A stretch of DNA of 64,000 bases from Streptomyces sp. NBC_01335 (lineage in GTDB: Bacteria; Actinomycetota; Actinomycetes; Streptomycetales; Streptomycetaceae). The stretch is taken from assembly GCF_035953295.1 (NCBI RefSeq), contig NZ_CP108370.1, positions 8,107,001 through 8,171,000 of the forward strand, in the 5' to 3' direction. The number at the start of each line of letters is the position of its first letter. Within the stretch, counting starts at the first letter, position 1. A program made the position numbers and the translations under genes. The notes beneath the pieces are model-generated. The model was not told where the DNA came from, searched no databases, and saw only the letters and a program-made list of their open reading frames with translations. Of this stretch, positions 34,386 to 43,005 are shown one piece after another.

Positions 34386-34441
34386 GTCTGCCGTCTGCCG
34401 TCTGCCGTCTGCCGTCTGCCGTCTGCCGTCTGCCGTCTGCC
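34386..34441. repeat. Eight tandem copies of GTCTGCC
   Basis: A perfect 7-bp repeat run of 56 bp in the divergent region between the PP2C gene and the BAAT-type hydrolase. Seven-base units are prone to slippage, and the run is placed where copy number could alter promoter spacing. Confidence 0.95.
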
Positions 34442-34536
34442 GCCCGGCCCCGGCGCCGTAGGATCCGTTCCGGGGCAGCCCGGACCCGGTGCCCGTGCGG
34501 GCCGGCGGCCGTGGGGCGCGTACGGGAGGGGCAGTC

Positions 34537-35412
34537 ATGGACGTGCACGAGCGGGAGCTGGACACTCCGTGGGAGGGAGTCCTCGCGTCTCCCCCCGGAG
34601 GAAGCGACTGCGCCGTCCTGGTGCTGGCCGGATCCAGCGGGCGGGTCGAGCGGGAGCGGGCGCGCCTGCTCGCCGGACAGGGGCTGACCGCACTCGCGAT
34701 GCGCTGGTTCGGCGGGCCCGGCCAGCCGCCCGGCATGTGCGAGATACCCCTGGAGACCTTCACCGACGCCGTCGGAGTGCTGCGATCCGCCGGTGCGTCG
34801 CGGATCGCGATACTCGGGGTCTCCAAAGGGGCCGAAGCAGCCCTGCTCACCGCCGTGCGCGACCCTCGGGTGGACCTGGTGGTCGCGTTGTCGCCGACCG
34901 ACTCCGTCTGGTGCAACGTGGGACCGGGCCATGACGGCAGGCGCCACCCGTACCGCTCCTCGTGGACCTGGCGGGGCGAGCCGCTGCCCTTCCTCCCCAT
35001 GGACGATTCCTGGACACCCACAAGCCCCGCCGGCGAGCCCGTCGCCATCACCGGGTGGTACGAACTCAGCCGCCGCACCTTCGGTCATCTGCTCCCCGAA
35101 GCGGAGATCCCCGTGGAACACGCCCGCGCGGACATCGTCCTCGTCGCCGGCGGCGACGACGCGATGTGGCCCTCCCTCCCGGCCGTCGAACGGCTGGCCG
35201 CCCGGCGGCGCGCGGCGGGCGCGAACGTCACCGTGATCAGCCGCGCCGACGCCGGCCACCGCCCCCGGTTCCCCGGTGAAGGCGCCCTGCCGCCGTCCCC
35301 GGAACATCTCCACGGGGGCACTCCCGAGGCGGACGCGCTGCTGGGAGCGGAGGCGTGGCCGCTGATCGTCTCCGCCCTGCGGGGAACCCCCGCCGCCCGG
35401 CCCGGCCGCTGA
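34537..35412 (+). CDS. BAAT-type acyl-CoA thioesterase/hydrolase
   Basis: A 291-residue alpha/beta hydrolase resembling the C-terminal domain of bile-acid-CoA:amino acid N-acyltransferases and acyl-CoA thioesterases. The nucleophile elbow is GVSKGAEAAL (Ser near residue 104), the acid is in GGDDAMWPS and the catalytic His in DAGHRPRFPG. MRWFGGPGQPPGMCEIPLETF is a family stretch. ATG 34537 follows GGGAGGGG. The N-terminal Ig-like domain of larger family members is absent. It converges on the amidohydrolase gene. Confidence 0.82.
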   Translation: MDVHERELDTPWEGVLASPPGGSDCAVLVLAGSSGRVERERARLLAGQGLTALAMRWFGGPGQPPGMCEIPLETFTDAVGVLRSAGASRIAILGVSKGAEAALLTAVRDPRVDLVVALSPTDSVWCNVGPGHDGRRHPYRSSWTWRGEPLPFLPMDDSWTPTSPAGEPVAITGWYELSRRTFGHLLPEAEIPVEHARADIVLVAGGDDAMWPSLPAVERLAARRRAAGANVTVISRADAGHRPRFPGEGALPPSPEHLHGGTPEADALLGAEAWPLIVSALRGTPAARPGR

Positions 35413-35435
35413 CCGCCGGGCCGGTTCGCCGTCTC

Positions 35436-36701
35436 TCAGGCCAGCCGATTGCGATGGACCCGGCCGTCCTTGATGATGACGGCCAGATTCTCCTCGGGCG
35501 CCCCGAGCACGTTCGGATCGCGGGTGGGGTCACCCTCCACGATCAGCAGATCGGCCCAGGCGCCGACGGTGATCTCGCCGATGCGGGCCGCCTTGTACGG
35601 GTCGCGTTCCCCGCAGAGCCGGAAGAGACGGGCATTGCCCGAGGTGACCATCTTCAGCGCCTCCACGGGCGTGAACCCGAAGGTGCTCGACAGCCGGGTG
35701 AGCATCTCGCTCTGGAGGGTGGCCTTGGACGGATCCAGCAGCAGGTCCGTTCCGAAGGCGATCTGCGTCCCGGCGGCCCGCGCCCACGCGTAGGTCCGGG
35801 CCACCCCGTCGCACACCTGCTTGTTCTTCGCCGTGGACTCCGGCGAGGAGAAGGAGTGGTCGCCCTCCAGGAACGGCTGGGTGCTCAGCCAGACCCCCTC
35901 GTCGGTCAGCAGCCGGATGGTCTCCTCCGACGCGAGGTGACCGTGCTCGACGGACTTGATCCCGGCGGCGACCGCGCGGCGGATCCCCTCGTCGCTGAAG
36001 ACGTGCGCGCTGACGTACGTACCCCAGTCGGCGGCCGCCTCGACCGCCGCGCGCAGCTCGTCCACCGTGTACTGCACGACGTCCAGCGGGTCGTGCGCCG
36101 AGGTCACCCCGCCACCGGCCATCACCTTGATCTGGGTGGCGCCCCGCTTCAACTGCTCGCGGACGGCCGCGAGCACCTGGTCCCGGCCGTCCGCGACCCT
36201 CATGAAACCGATCCCCTCGGCCCGCGACGGCGCGCCGTCGAACGTCGTGGCGTCGTCGTACGCGCAGGAGAAGTCGCCGTGCCCCGAGGTCTGCGAGAGC
36301 GCCGCCTGACTGGGATAGATCCGCGGGCCGGGAAAGGCACCCGCGTCCAGGACCTGCCGTAGCGCGGTGACGTCCCCGCCCATGTCCCGCACGCAGGTGA
36401 AGCCCCGCATGAGCATCCGGCCCGCCTCGGCCAGGGCCTGGTAGTAGCCCGAACCGGTGCTGCCCACGGCCAGTCCCACCTCGGTGTTCCCGGCGGCGAA
36501 GAGGTGCACGTGCGCATCGGTCAGCCCCGGCATGAGAACCCGTCCGCCGCCCTCGACGACCAGCGCGTCCGGCGGCGGCGTGGCGCCACCGATCGCGGCG
36601 ATCCTGCGGTCTTCGACGAGTACCGACCGAGGTTCGGAGAGCTCACTGTCGAGCCCGTCGAAAACGCGGACGTCACGGATCAGGATCGGTACGGAGCCCA
36701 T
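35436..36701 (-). CDS. Metal-dependent amidohydrolase
   Basis: A 421-residue amidohydrolase-superfamily enzyme (imidazolonepropionase/prolidase-like group). Metal and catalytic residues appear in order: DAHVHLFAAG (~62), a candidate bridging Lys in TQIKVMAGGG, SAHVFSDEG, SVEHGHLAS and GTDLLLDPS. The N- and C-terminal strands form the usual small beta-sandwich. ATG 36701 follows AGAGAGGAAC. The natural substrate is unknown. Confidence 0.88.
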   Translation of the reverse strand: MGSVPILIRDVRVFDGLDSELSEPRSVLVEDRRIAAIGGATPPPDALVVEGGGRVLMPGLTDAHVHLFAAGNTEVGLAVGSTGSGYYQALAEAGRMLMRGFTCVRDMGGDVTALRQVLDAGAFPGPRIYPSQAALSQTSGHGDFSCAYDDATTFDGAPSRAEGIGFMRVADGRDQVLAAVREQLKRGATQIKVMAGGGVTSAHDPLDVVQYTVDELRAAVEAAADWGTYVSAHVFSDEGIRRAVAAGIKSVEHGHLASEETIRLLTDEGVWLSTQPFLEGDHSFSSPESTAKNKQVCDGVARTYAWARAAGTQIAFGTDLLLDPSKATLQSEMLTRLSSTFGFTPVEALKMVTSGNARLFRLCGERDPYKAARIGEITVGAWADLLIVEGDPTRDPNVLGAPEENLAVIIKDGRVHRNRLA

Positions 36702-36822
36702 GGGGTTCCTCTCTCTGCGGACGGAGGGCGCCGAAGGCGAAGGACGCCTGCCGCGCCGCGGCGAGGCCCCGGAGAACCGGGCCGAACCCTCTGCCTACCG
36801 CGTGCCTTTTGTTGTGAAACCT

Positions 36823-36839
36823 CCCTTTCCGGGAGGGTG
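36823..36839. repeat. Short inverted repeat upstream of the GH43 gene
   Basis: CCTCCC and GGGAGG arms with a five-base middle form a small dyad ~150 bp upstream of the GH43 start; it could be an operator or a weak hairpin. Confidence 0.35.
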
Positions 36840-36890
36840 GTGACGCGTGGCCGGCTCCGTCATGGGCCTGCCCGGCCGAGAGGCGGACGG

Positions 36891-36919
36891 TTGTCGATGC
36901 GTCTGTTCGACGCTACGTT
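36891..36919 (+). promoter_or_regulatory. Putative promoter of the GH43 gene
   Basis: TTGTCG (36891-36896) and TACGTT (36914-36919) are separated by 17 bases, fitting the TTGACN-N17-TANNNT housekeeping pattern. It lies ~60 bases before the gene and shares its GCTACGTTCC core with the region before the second ROK gene. Confidence 0.5.
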
Positions 36920-36978
36920 CCCCCTTGATCATCAGGAGCCCGGACCTCCCGGGGACGGAGCGGAAGGCTGAGAAGCGC

Positions 36979-38607
36979 GTGCGAGACGGATCTGCGCAGG
37001 TCGTACGGAACCCCGTGCTTCCCGGTTCCCACCCCGATCCCTCGATCGTGCGGGTCGGCGACGACTACTACCTGGCGACCTCAACGTTCGAATGGTGTCC
37101 GGGCGTCCGGCTGCACCATTCCCGGGACCTGGTCCACTGGGAACCCCTGGGCGGGGCGCTCGCCGGCCCGCCGGCGCTCGACCTGACCGGATGTCCCGAC
37201 TCCGGCGGCGTGTGGGCCCCCAGCCTGAGCCACGCCGACGGGCTGTTCCACCTCGTCTACAGCAACGTGTCGGCGTACACCGGCGGCTTCTCCGACGCCC
37301 CCAACTACCTCGTCACCGCTCCCTCGGTCCACGGCCCCTGGTCCGAGCCCGTCCTGCTGCACGCGCGCGGCTTCGACGCGTCCCTCTTCCACGACGGCCC
37401 CGACAGCTGGCTGATCAACCTCGTCCACGACTGGCGGCCCGGGCACGGCGGGTCCGCCGGCCTGGAAGCGACCCGCTACGACCGCGCCGCCCGCGCCCTG
37501 AGCGGCGACCCCGTCCTCATCGGCCTGCCTCCCGGCGACAGTTGGATCGAGGGCCCCAACCTCTACCGCGTCGGCGACTGGTACTACCTGCTGACGGCCG
37601 ACGGCGGCACCGGCTACGACCACCAGGTGACCGTCTCCCGCTCCCGTGCCCTGACCGGCCCGTACGAACGCGACCCGGAGGGTCCGCTCATCACCGCACG
37701 CCACCGCCCGGACCTGACCCTGCAGAAGGCCGGTCACGGCAGCCTCGTGACGACCCCCGCCGGAGAGTCCTACCTGGCCTACCTCGTCGCCCGGCCGCTC
37801 GGCCGGCACGGGCCGTGCGTCCTGGGCCGGGAGACGGCCTTGGCACCCGTGATCTGGACTCCCGACGACTGGCCCCGCGTCCCGACGGGCGAACCCGCCC
37901 TGGAAGTGGCCGCCCCCGCCTCCGTACGACGCGAGGCGCTCCCGGAGCACACCCCGGCGCCGGGCGCCCCCCTCGCCGACGACTTCGACCGGCCCGCCCT
38001 GGGGGTCCAGTGGTCCACGCTCCGGCGCCCCGCGGCACCGGAGTGGCTGTCGCTCACCGACCGCCCCTCCCACCTGAGGATCCGGGGAGGCCGCGCCCCG
38101 CACAGCCTCGTCGGGCCGAGCCTGGTGGCCCAGCGGGTGACCGCGCCCCGCTGCTCCTTCGAAGCCACCATGGAGTACCGGCCCGAGGCCTTCCAGCACC
38201 TCGCCGGGATCACCGCGTACTACAACACCCGCAATTGGTACTACCTGTACGTCACCGCCGACGACCGGGGCCGGCCCGTGCTGCGCAGGGCGAGCAGCGA
38301 CCGGGGCGTGCTGACCGTCGACGAGGCCGGCGGGATTCCCCTCGACGGCATCGCGAGGCTGAGCCTCGGGTGCGAGCTGGACGGCGGGGAACTGCGCTTC
38401 CATTACGACACCGGCTCGGGCCGGCGCCCCGTCGGCGAGGTGGCCGACGCGACCGTGCTCTCCGACGAGCACGCCGAGGACGTCACCGGAGGGCAGGTCA
38501 GGGCCATGGGCTTCACGGGCGCCTTCGTCGGCCTGTGGGTCTGGGACCTCACCGGACGAGGCCACCACGCCGACTACGACCGGGCGACGTTCACAGCCGA
38601 GGGGTGA
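36979..38607 (+). CDS. Glycoside hydrolase family 43 (xylosidase/arabinofuranosidase-like)
   Basis: A 542-residue intracellular GH43 enzyme: a five-bladed propeller (~1-310) and a C-terminal concanavalin-like beta-sandwich (~335-540, AGITAYYNTRNWYYLYV). The catalytic trio is visible: base Asp in SHPDPSIV, pKa-modulating Asp in ARGFDASLF and acid Glu in DSWIEGPNLY. It should remove xylose or arabinose from short oligosaccharides. GTG 36979 is chosen because the family fold starts at once; GGAAGG lies about 11 bases upstream. There is no signal peptide. Confidence 0.9.
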   Translation: MRDGSAQVVRNPVLPGSHPDPSIVRVGDDYYLATSTFEWCPGVRLHHSRDLVHWEPLGGALAGPPALDLTGCPDSGGVWAPSLSHADGLFHLVYSNVSAYTGGFSDAPNYLVTAPSVHGPWSEPVLLHARGFDASLFHDGPDSWLINLVHDWRPGHGGSAGLEATRYDRAARALSGDPVLIGLPPGDSWIEGPNLYRVGDWYYLLTADGGTGYDHQVTVSRSRALTGPYERDPEGPLITARHRPDLTLQKAGHGSLVTTPAGESYLAYLVARPLGRHGPCVLGRETALAPVIWTPDDWPRVPTGEPALEVAAPASVRREALPEHTPAPGAPLADDFDRPALGVQWSTLRRPAAPEWLSLTDRPSHLRIRGGRAPHSLVGPSLVAQRVTAPRCSFEATMEYRPEAFQHLAGITAYYNTRNWYYLYVTADDRGRPVLRRASSDRGVLTVDEAGGIPLDGIARLSLGCELDGGELRFHYDTGSGRRPVGEVADATVLSDEHAEDVTGGQVRAMGFTGAFVGLWVWDLTGRGHHADYDRATFTAEG

Positions 38608-38704
38608 GCGGCCGCGGAACCCGCACGGCCTCATCGGCGCGCCGGTCGGAGACCGCCGCCGGCCCACGGGAGCCCGCCCGGCGCACGGACCGTGTGACCA
38701 CCGC

Positions 38705-39450
38705 TCACCCGGAGGCGGCGGGGGCGCGGGTCTGCGACTTCTGGAACGCGGGCGTGTCGGTGGCAGGTTGCTGGTGGGTCAGCAGGAACCGCCAGGTCGC
38801 CTGGTCCACCCACCCGGTCGCGGGCAGGCGGTAGTACTCCTGGAAGAGCCGCACGCTACGGGCCGTCGTGGGCGTGAAGACCCCCGACACCTCCGCGGCG
38901 CTCCGCCCCGTGCGGTTCGGCAACTCCTGGACCGCCAGGACCGCTTCCCCCCTGGAGCCGGGCTTGACGTCCATCACCAGCCACGGCCAGGTGTCCTCGC
39001 CCACCTTGCCGTCGGTCGGGAGCTGCCTGCCGCGCTGGAAGTCCATGACGGCGGCCTGCGTCCTCTCCCCGATGATGCCGTCCACCTTCAGTTCGTAGTG
39101 CCGCTCCACGAGCAGGTGCTGCACCGCGCGGCCCAGGGTGAACCGGTCCTCGTGCTGCTTCTTCCTGACCAGCGGCCAGCGATGTCCCGCGTCGTCGGAG
39201 AGGACCACACCGGGCGCGCCTCCACGACCCGGAGGGGAGCGGTGGAGGGATGATTCCGGTTCAGATGCCGCGACAGCGTGGTCTGGTCGATGCCCAGCCG
39301 GGAGGCGAGCGCCTGCTGAGTCGGCCGCGTACTTTTGTCGGCACCTCCGGCCCGCTCCCACCAGCTACGGAGCAACTCGGCCAGCGCCGCACCCGGCAGT
39401 GTGTCCGGCGGGACGCCCGGCGGGGCACCTCGTGGTGCTTCCCGGTCCGG
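38705..39450 (-). pseudogene. Frameshifted HTH/peptidoglycan-binding gene
   Basis: Two parts of one former gene lie in different frames. The 5' part (~39450 down to 39220) reads LLRSWWERAGG and TQQALASRLGIDQTTLSRHL, an XRE-like helix-turn-helix, with no in-frame ATG or GTG before it. The 3' part (39203 down to 38705) reads DDAGHRWPLV and two peptidoglycan-binding repeats (VDGIIGERTQAAV and TPTTARSVRLFQEYY). The frame changes near 39205-39222, where the linker of related proteins also appears deleted. The 3' part could still be made from an internal start, but the HTH would be lost. Confidence 0.75.
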
Positions 39451-39863
39451 ACTTTCCTGTGCACGCGCCGTGGTGACCTCCCGGTGTCCCGACGACGACG
39501 GCCGTGGCGTCCCGCCCCCGCATCGACTGCTTCACGGCATGACGGCATAACGGCAGGTCAGGTGCGTGCATGGTGGCATACATGGACGCATCGGCCTGCA
39601 TGGGGTCAGAGCGTAGCGAGTCGGGTGGGCCGTCCGGCATGCTGGTCGCGCCGACAGCGGCGTGACCGGTCTTTGGCGCGTCGCACGATCCAGCGGCAGA
39701 GCCGTACACACGCGGGCGAACTCCGGTCGCGCCGGCCGAGTGCACCCGCACCCGGAATCACCTGACCGAGTGATGGACGGCCCGTCCGACGCCCCTCAGC
39801 ACCCCGTCGCTCCTCCACTGCTCAGCGCCTGCTCAGCCACTTCAGTGAAAGAAGGTCCCCGGC
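39451..39863. other. Non-coding stretch, 413 bp
   Basis: I see no supportable gene. A purine-rich AAAGAAGG at 39848-39855 serves the broken GH25 gene that follows. No transposase remnant was recognised. Confidence 0.5.
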
Positions 39864-40545
39864 ATGTTCCTCGGCCGTACCCCGGGCGCCCCGCCCCCCT
39901 CCATGCGCCGCGTCCCTCGCTCCCGTTCGGCCCGTTGCTCCCACCAGGAGCCGAAAGGGCTCCGCACGCGCGAACCGTCGGGGCCGTCGTGGCCGCGGCG
40001 AGCGCGGTGGCGCTGCTCGCCGGCCCCGCCGCGCCGCGCGCGGACGCCGCCCCGCCGGGCAGCTACCGGGTCTCCGGCATCGACACCAGCCACTACAACC
40101 ACCCCGGTGACGAGGCCATCGACTGGTCCCGGGTGCGCGCGGCCGATCACGCGTTCATGTTCGCCAAGTCCACCGAGGGAGCCACCGAACAGGACCGGTG
40201 GTTCGCCCGCGACATGGAGGGAGCGAAGGAGGCCGGCCTGATCCGCGGCGCCCACCACCTCTACGGCAGGACACCGGGCGGCGAGCAGGACCGGAACCTC
40301 GTGAAGACGATGAAGAGCGCCGGATACACCGGGAGAGCGGCCGGAGAACTGCCCCCGGCGATCGACCTGGAGCTCCGCAACGGCACTGCCTGTCCGGAGA
40401 ACTTCAGCACCGGCCAACTGCGCGACTTCCTCCGGGTCGTCGACACCGAACTGGGGCCGGCTCGGGCTGGAAGATCTGGCAGCACAGCGAAGAGGGCGCC
40501 GTGCCCGGCACGCCCGACACAGCGAAGACCGACCTCGACGTCTCC
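39864..40545 (+). pseudogene. Broken secreted GH25 lysozyme
   Basis: A GH25 muramidase gene with several lesions. The ATG at 39864 has a good ribosome site, but the hydrophobic signal (TVGAVVAAASAVALLAGP) is in another frame. The catalytic fold then runs from SGIDTSHYNHPGDEAIDW to the acidic PPAIDLEL and FLRVVDTELG. Near 40455 the sequence jumps frame to GSGWKIWQHSEEG and TDLDVS. In intact members about 40-50 residues separate those points, so a deletion and a frameshift are both present. It cannot yield active enzyme. Confidence 0.8.
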
Positions 40546-40863
40546 CAACGCCGCGTTCCCGCTGGACGTGCACGCCGAGCGCTACGCGTCCGAGACCCAG
40601 TCAGTCGACAATCCCGCCGTCGTCGTCAGCGCCGTCAAGCCGGCCGACGACGCCAGCGGTGACTCGTCGTACGGCTCTACGAGTCCACCGGCGGCCGGGC
40701 CAGGGCCCGCATCGGCTTCGGCTTCGAGGCCACCGGCATCGCGGTGACCGACCTGCTGGAGCGGACGCTGGACGAGGCCACCGCACCGGAGTTCACCGAC
40801 GCGGGCGCGGCGCTCACCCTGCGCCCGTTCGAGCTGGTCACCCTCCGGCTCGCCCGCGGCTGA
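40546..40863 (+). pseudogene. C-terminal remnant of a GH38 alpha-mannosidase
   Basis: About 105 codons that match the end of GH38 alpha-mannosidases: AAFPLDVHAERYAS and VDNPAVVVSAVKPADDASGD, then, after a one-base loss near 40664-40668, VVRLYESTGGRARARIGF and the last TLRPFELVTLRLARG before the stop at 40861. The rest of the ~1000-codon gene is missing, and the fragment joins directly to the end of the broken GH25 gene. It is a deletion scar. Confidence 0.8.
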
Positions 40864-40909
40864 AAAGCGGCGTGGGGCCGGTGCCGGCCGGCCCCCGGTC
40901 GGCCCGCCC

Positions 40910-42535
40910 TCAGCGCCCCGACGTCTTCAGGAAGACCGGGTTGGTGAGGGCGGCCATCGGGCCGAACATCAGGGCGTCGCCCATGGTGTTGCCCTGCCCC
41001 GCCGAACCGTTCGCCATCGGGTGGCGGACCTCGGCGCGCACGTACGCGGCGAGCGACGTGGTCGTACGCCACACCACCGTGCCCGCGCCCTCGGCGCTCA
41101 GCGACTCCTGGTGCATCTGGCCCTCGTCGGTGATGAAGCGGACCGTGCCGTTCGGTACGCCCTTCACGTCCAGGCGGACGTCCACCGGCGCTTCGGCCGG
41201 TGCCTCGATGGTCTCGCCGATCCCGGCCTGCCGTGCGTCGCCGCTCACGGTGAAGGTCAGCTCCACCGCGGCGGACTCGGCGATCCAGCTGCGCCCGGCG
41301 CGGATACCGTCCATGACCGAGTCGGTTCGCAGGTCGTCGGCGAGCACCACGTTGTGCGGCAGGCCGATGACCTGCGGGGCGCTGTGGGCGTCGCTGTTGC
41401 CCATGGCCGGCAGCGGGCGGCCGCCCGAGCGCACCGCCTCACCGATCTTCTGGTCCCAGGTGCTGACGGCGTGCTCGTCGTCGTACGTCCACGGGCCGGT
41501 CCACACCTCGGTGGCGTCCGCGTCGTCGAAGCCGAACTTCCACTGGCTCGCCACGTACGCGCAGTACATGTGGGCGGGCACCACGAGGCCACCGCCGCGG
41601 CGCACCTGACGGGCGAAGCGGGGGAAGGCGTCGTCGCGGTTGCGGTAGCGCCAGTCGATCCACTCGCCGGGGGGCAGGCCGAGGGCGAGCCAGTGGCCGT
41701 TGCGGGTGGTGACCTCCTCACCGGTGATGATCAGCAGGTCGGAACCGGCGTGCTCGCCCCACACCGCGTGAGCGGACGAGGTGTTGTGGTCGGTGGAGAC
41801 CATGAAGTCCAGCCCCGCGTCGCGCGCACCGGCCGCCACCTCGGCGGGCAGGCGCTTGCCGTCGGAGTGGACCGTGTGCAGGTGGCAGTCGCCCCGGTAC
41901 CAGGCACGGCCGCGGCCCCTGGCCCGCTGCGGTGGGAAGCTGCGGGGAGCGGCCGGGCCGGGCTCGCCGTAGGTGAGGGTCACCTGGACCTGGTAGTTCA
42001 GCCCCTGCGGCGCGACCTGGTACGGCCCGAGCACGATGTGCCAGGTGCCGCGGCCGACCTTGCCCGGCAGATACCCCGGCGTGGCCTCGCTGTTGCTGAT
42101 CTCGAAGGAGGTACGCGAACCGCCGGACCAGCCCCGGAAGCCGCGCCCGCCCAGCCCGATGCCGCGCTCGTCGAAGATGCCGATGTCGCAGGAGTTGCCG
42201 GGCGTGCCGGAGGGGACCGCTGGCTTGTCGTACGCGTACGACACGGCGATCTTCCGCACACCGGACGGCACCTCGACGGGGAGGTGGACGAAGTCGGCCA
42301 CGCCGGTGGCCAGATGGCCACTGATGACGTGCGTCGTCTCCGAACCCTGCGGGGCCGGCTCCGCCGCCTGGGCCGACGGGGCGAACGTCATCGGAGCGAG
42401 GGTGAGGGCAGCCGCACCGGCGACGCCCGCCGCCAGCAGCCCGCGGCGCCCCGGCCCGCCCCCGGGTCCGCCGGTCCGCCCGGCGTCGGGGTGGAGGATG
42501 TCCACCTGGTGCTCGCAGTGTCCGTCAAGGCACAT
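40910..42535 (-). CDS. Tat-exported PHP-domain (CehA/McbA) metallohydrolase
   Basis: A 541-residue protein with a ~45-residue leader holding a twin-arginine motif (GRRGLLAAGVAGAAALTLAP) and a following ~150-residue beta-rich domain. A PHP hydrolase domain comes next: HLHTVHSDGKRLP, STDHNTSS, ITGEEVT and GNSDAHSAP, the metal-binding His/Asp set of CehA-like phosphoesterases. It is therefore probably an exported phosphodiesterase or ester hydrolase. ATG 42535 follows GAGGA. It is divergent from the first ROK gene. Confidence 0.88.
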   Translation of the reverse strand: MCLDGHCEHQVDILHPDAGRTGGPGGGPGRRGLLAAGVAGAAALTLAPMTFAPSAQAAEPAPQGSETTHVISGHLATGVADFVHLPVEVPSGVRKIAVSYAYDKPAVPSGTPGNSCDIGIFDERGIGLGGRGFRGWSGGSRTSFEISNSEATPGYLPGKVGRGTWHIVLGPYQVAPQGLNYQVQVTLTYGEPGPAAPRSFPPQRARGRGRAWYRGDCHLHTVHSDGKRLPAEVAAGARDAGLDFMVSTDHNTSSAHAVWGEHAGSDLLIITGEEVTTRNGHWLALGLPPGEWIDWRYRNRDDAFPRFARQVRRGGGLVVPAHMYCAYVASQWKFGFDDADATEVWTGPWTYDDEHAVSTWDQKIGEAVRSGGRPLPAMGNSDAHSAPQVIGLPHNVVLADDLRTDSVMDGIRAGRSWIAESAAVELTFTVSGDARQAGIGETIEAPAEAPVDVRLDVKGVPNGTVRFITDEGQMHQESLSAEGAGTVVWRTTTSLAAYVRAEVRHPMANGSAGQGNTMGDALMFGPMAALTNPVFLKTSGR

Positions 42536-43005
42536 GGTCGTCCTCAGCAAAGTGTGTTCTGGTGAGGGCCGTCCCGGGACAGCCCCTGAAATCCGCTTGC
42601 ATTCCGACTCTTGGCGATCTTCGTGAACACGGTGTGGCCCCGGCGTGACAGGGCGAGGTATCGACGGTGGCGGAAGCGCGCCGGAGCCGAGGGCCGAAAA
42701 GGGCCGGAGGGTGGTCGTCGCGGCCCGGGCGGGAATCGGCGGGCCGTGGATCAGAGGGCCGCGACGACCGGGGCGGCGTCGGCCGCGAGCGTCGGCCCGG
42801 CCCGGGTGTCGTGGGGTGCAGTGCAACGACGGCGCGTGCTCGCTGTCGGAATCCTGCTGGGTGTCGAACGAAAAGAGGAGGGTGTGGAGCACCTTTTCGA
42901 CCATCGACAACTGAAAGAAGAAGTAGTTCCCGGGGTTTGCGGGAAACAGAAAGGGACGTTTCGCCAACGACGGGTAGAACTGGAGCTTGCCACTATCATC
43001 GGCCC
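42536..43005. other. Non-coding divergent region, 470 bp
   Basis: No supportable gene. It holds the leaders of the PHP gene and the ROK gene. An inverted repeat TTCCCG-N7-CGGGAA lies at 42927-42945 in a locally AT-rich part, placed well for an operator of the ROK gene. Confidence 0.5.
42994..43005 (+). promoter_or_regulatory. Putative leaderless promoter of the first ROK gene
   Basis: TATCAT (42994-42999) fits TANNNT and ends six bases before the ATG. Standard -10 spacing would put the transcript start at the A of the ATG, and no ribosome site is present. No consensus -35 is seen. Confidence 0.45.

Noticed and set aside
39864..40863. A single fused GH25-GH38 protein
   Set aside because: The parts lie in different frames and each lacks most of its catalytic domain, so this is two remnants, not a fusion enzyme.
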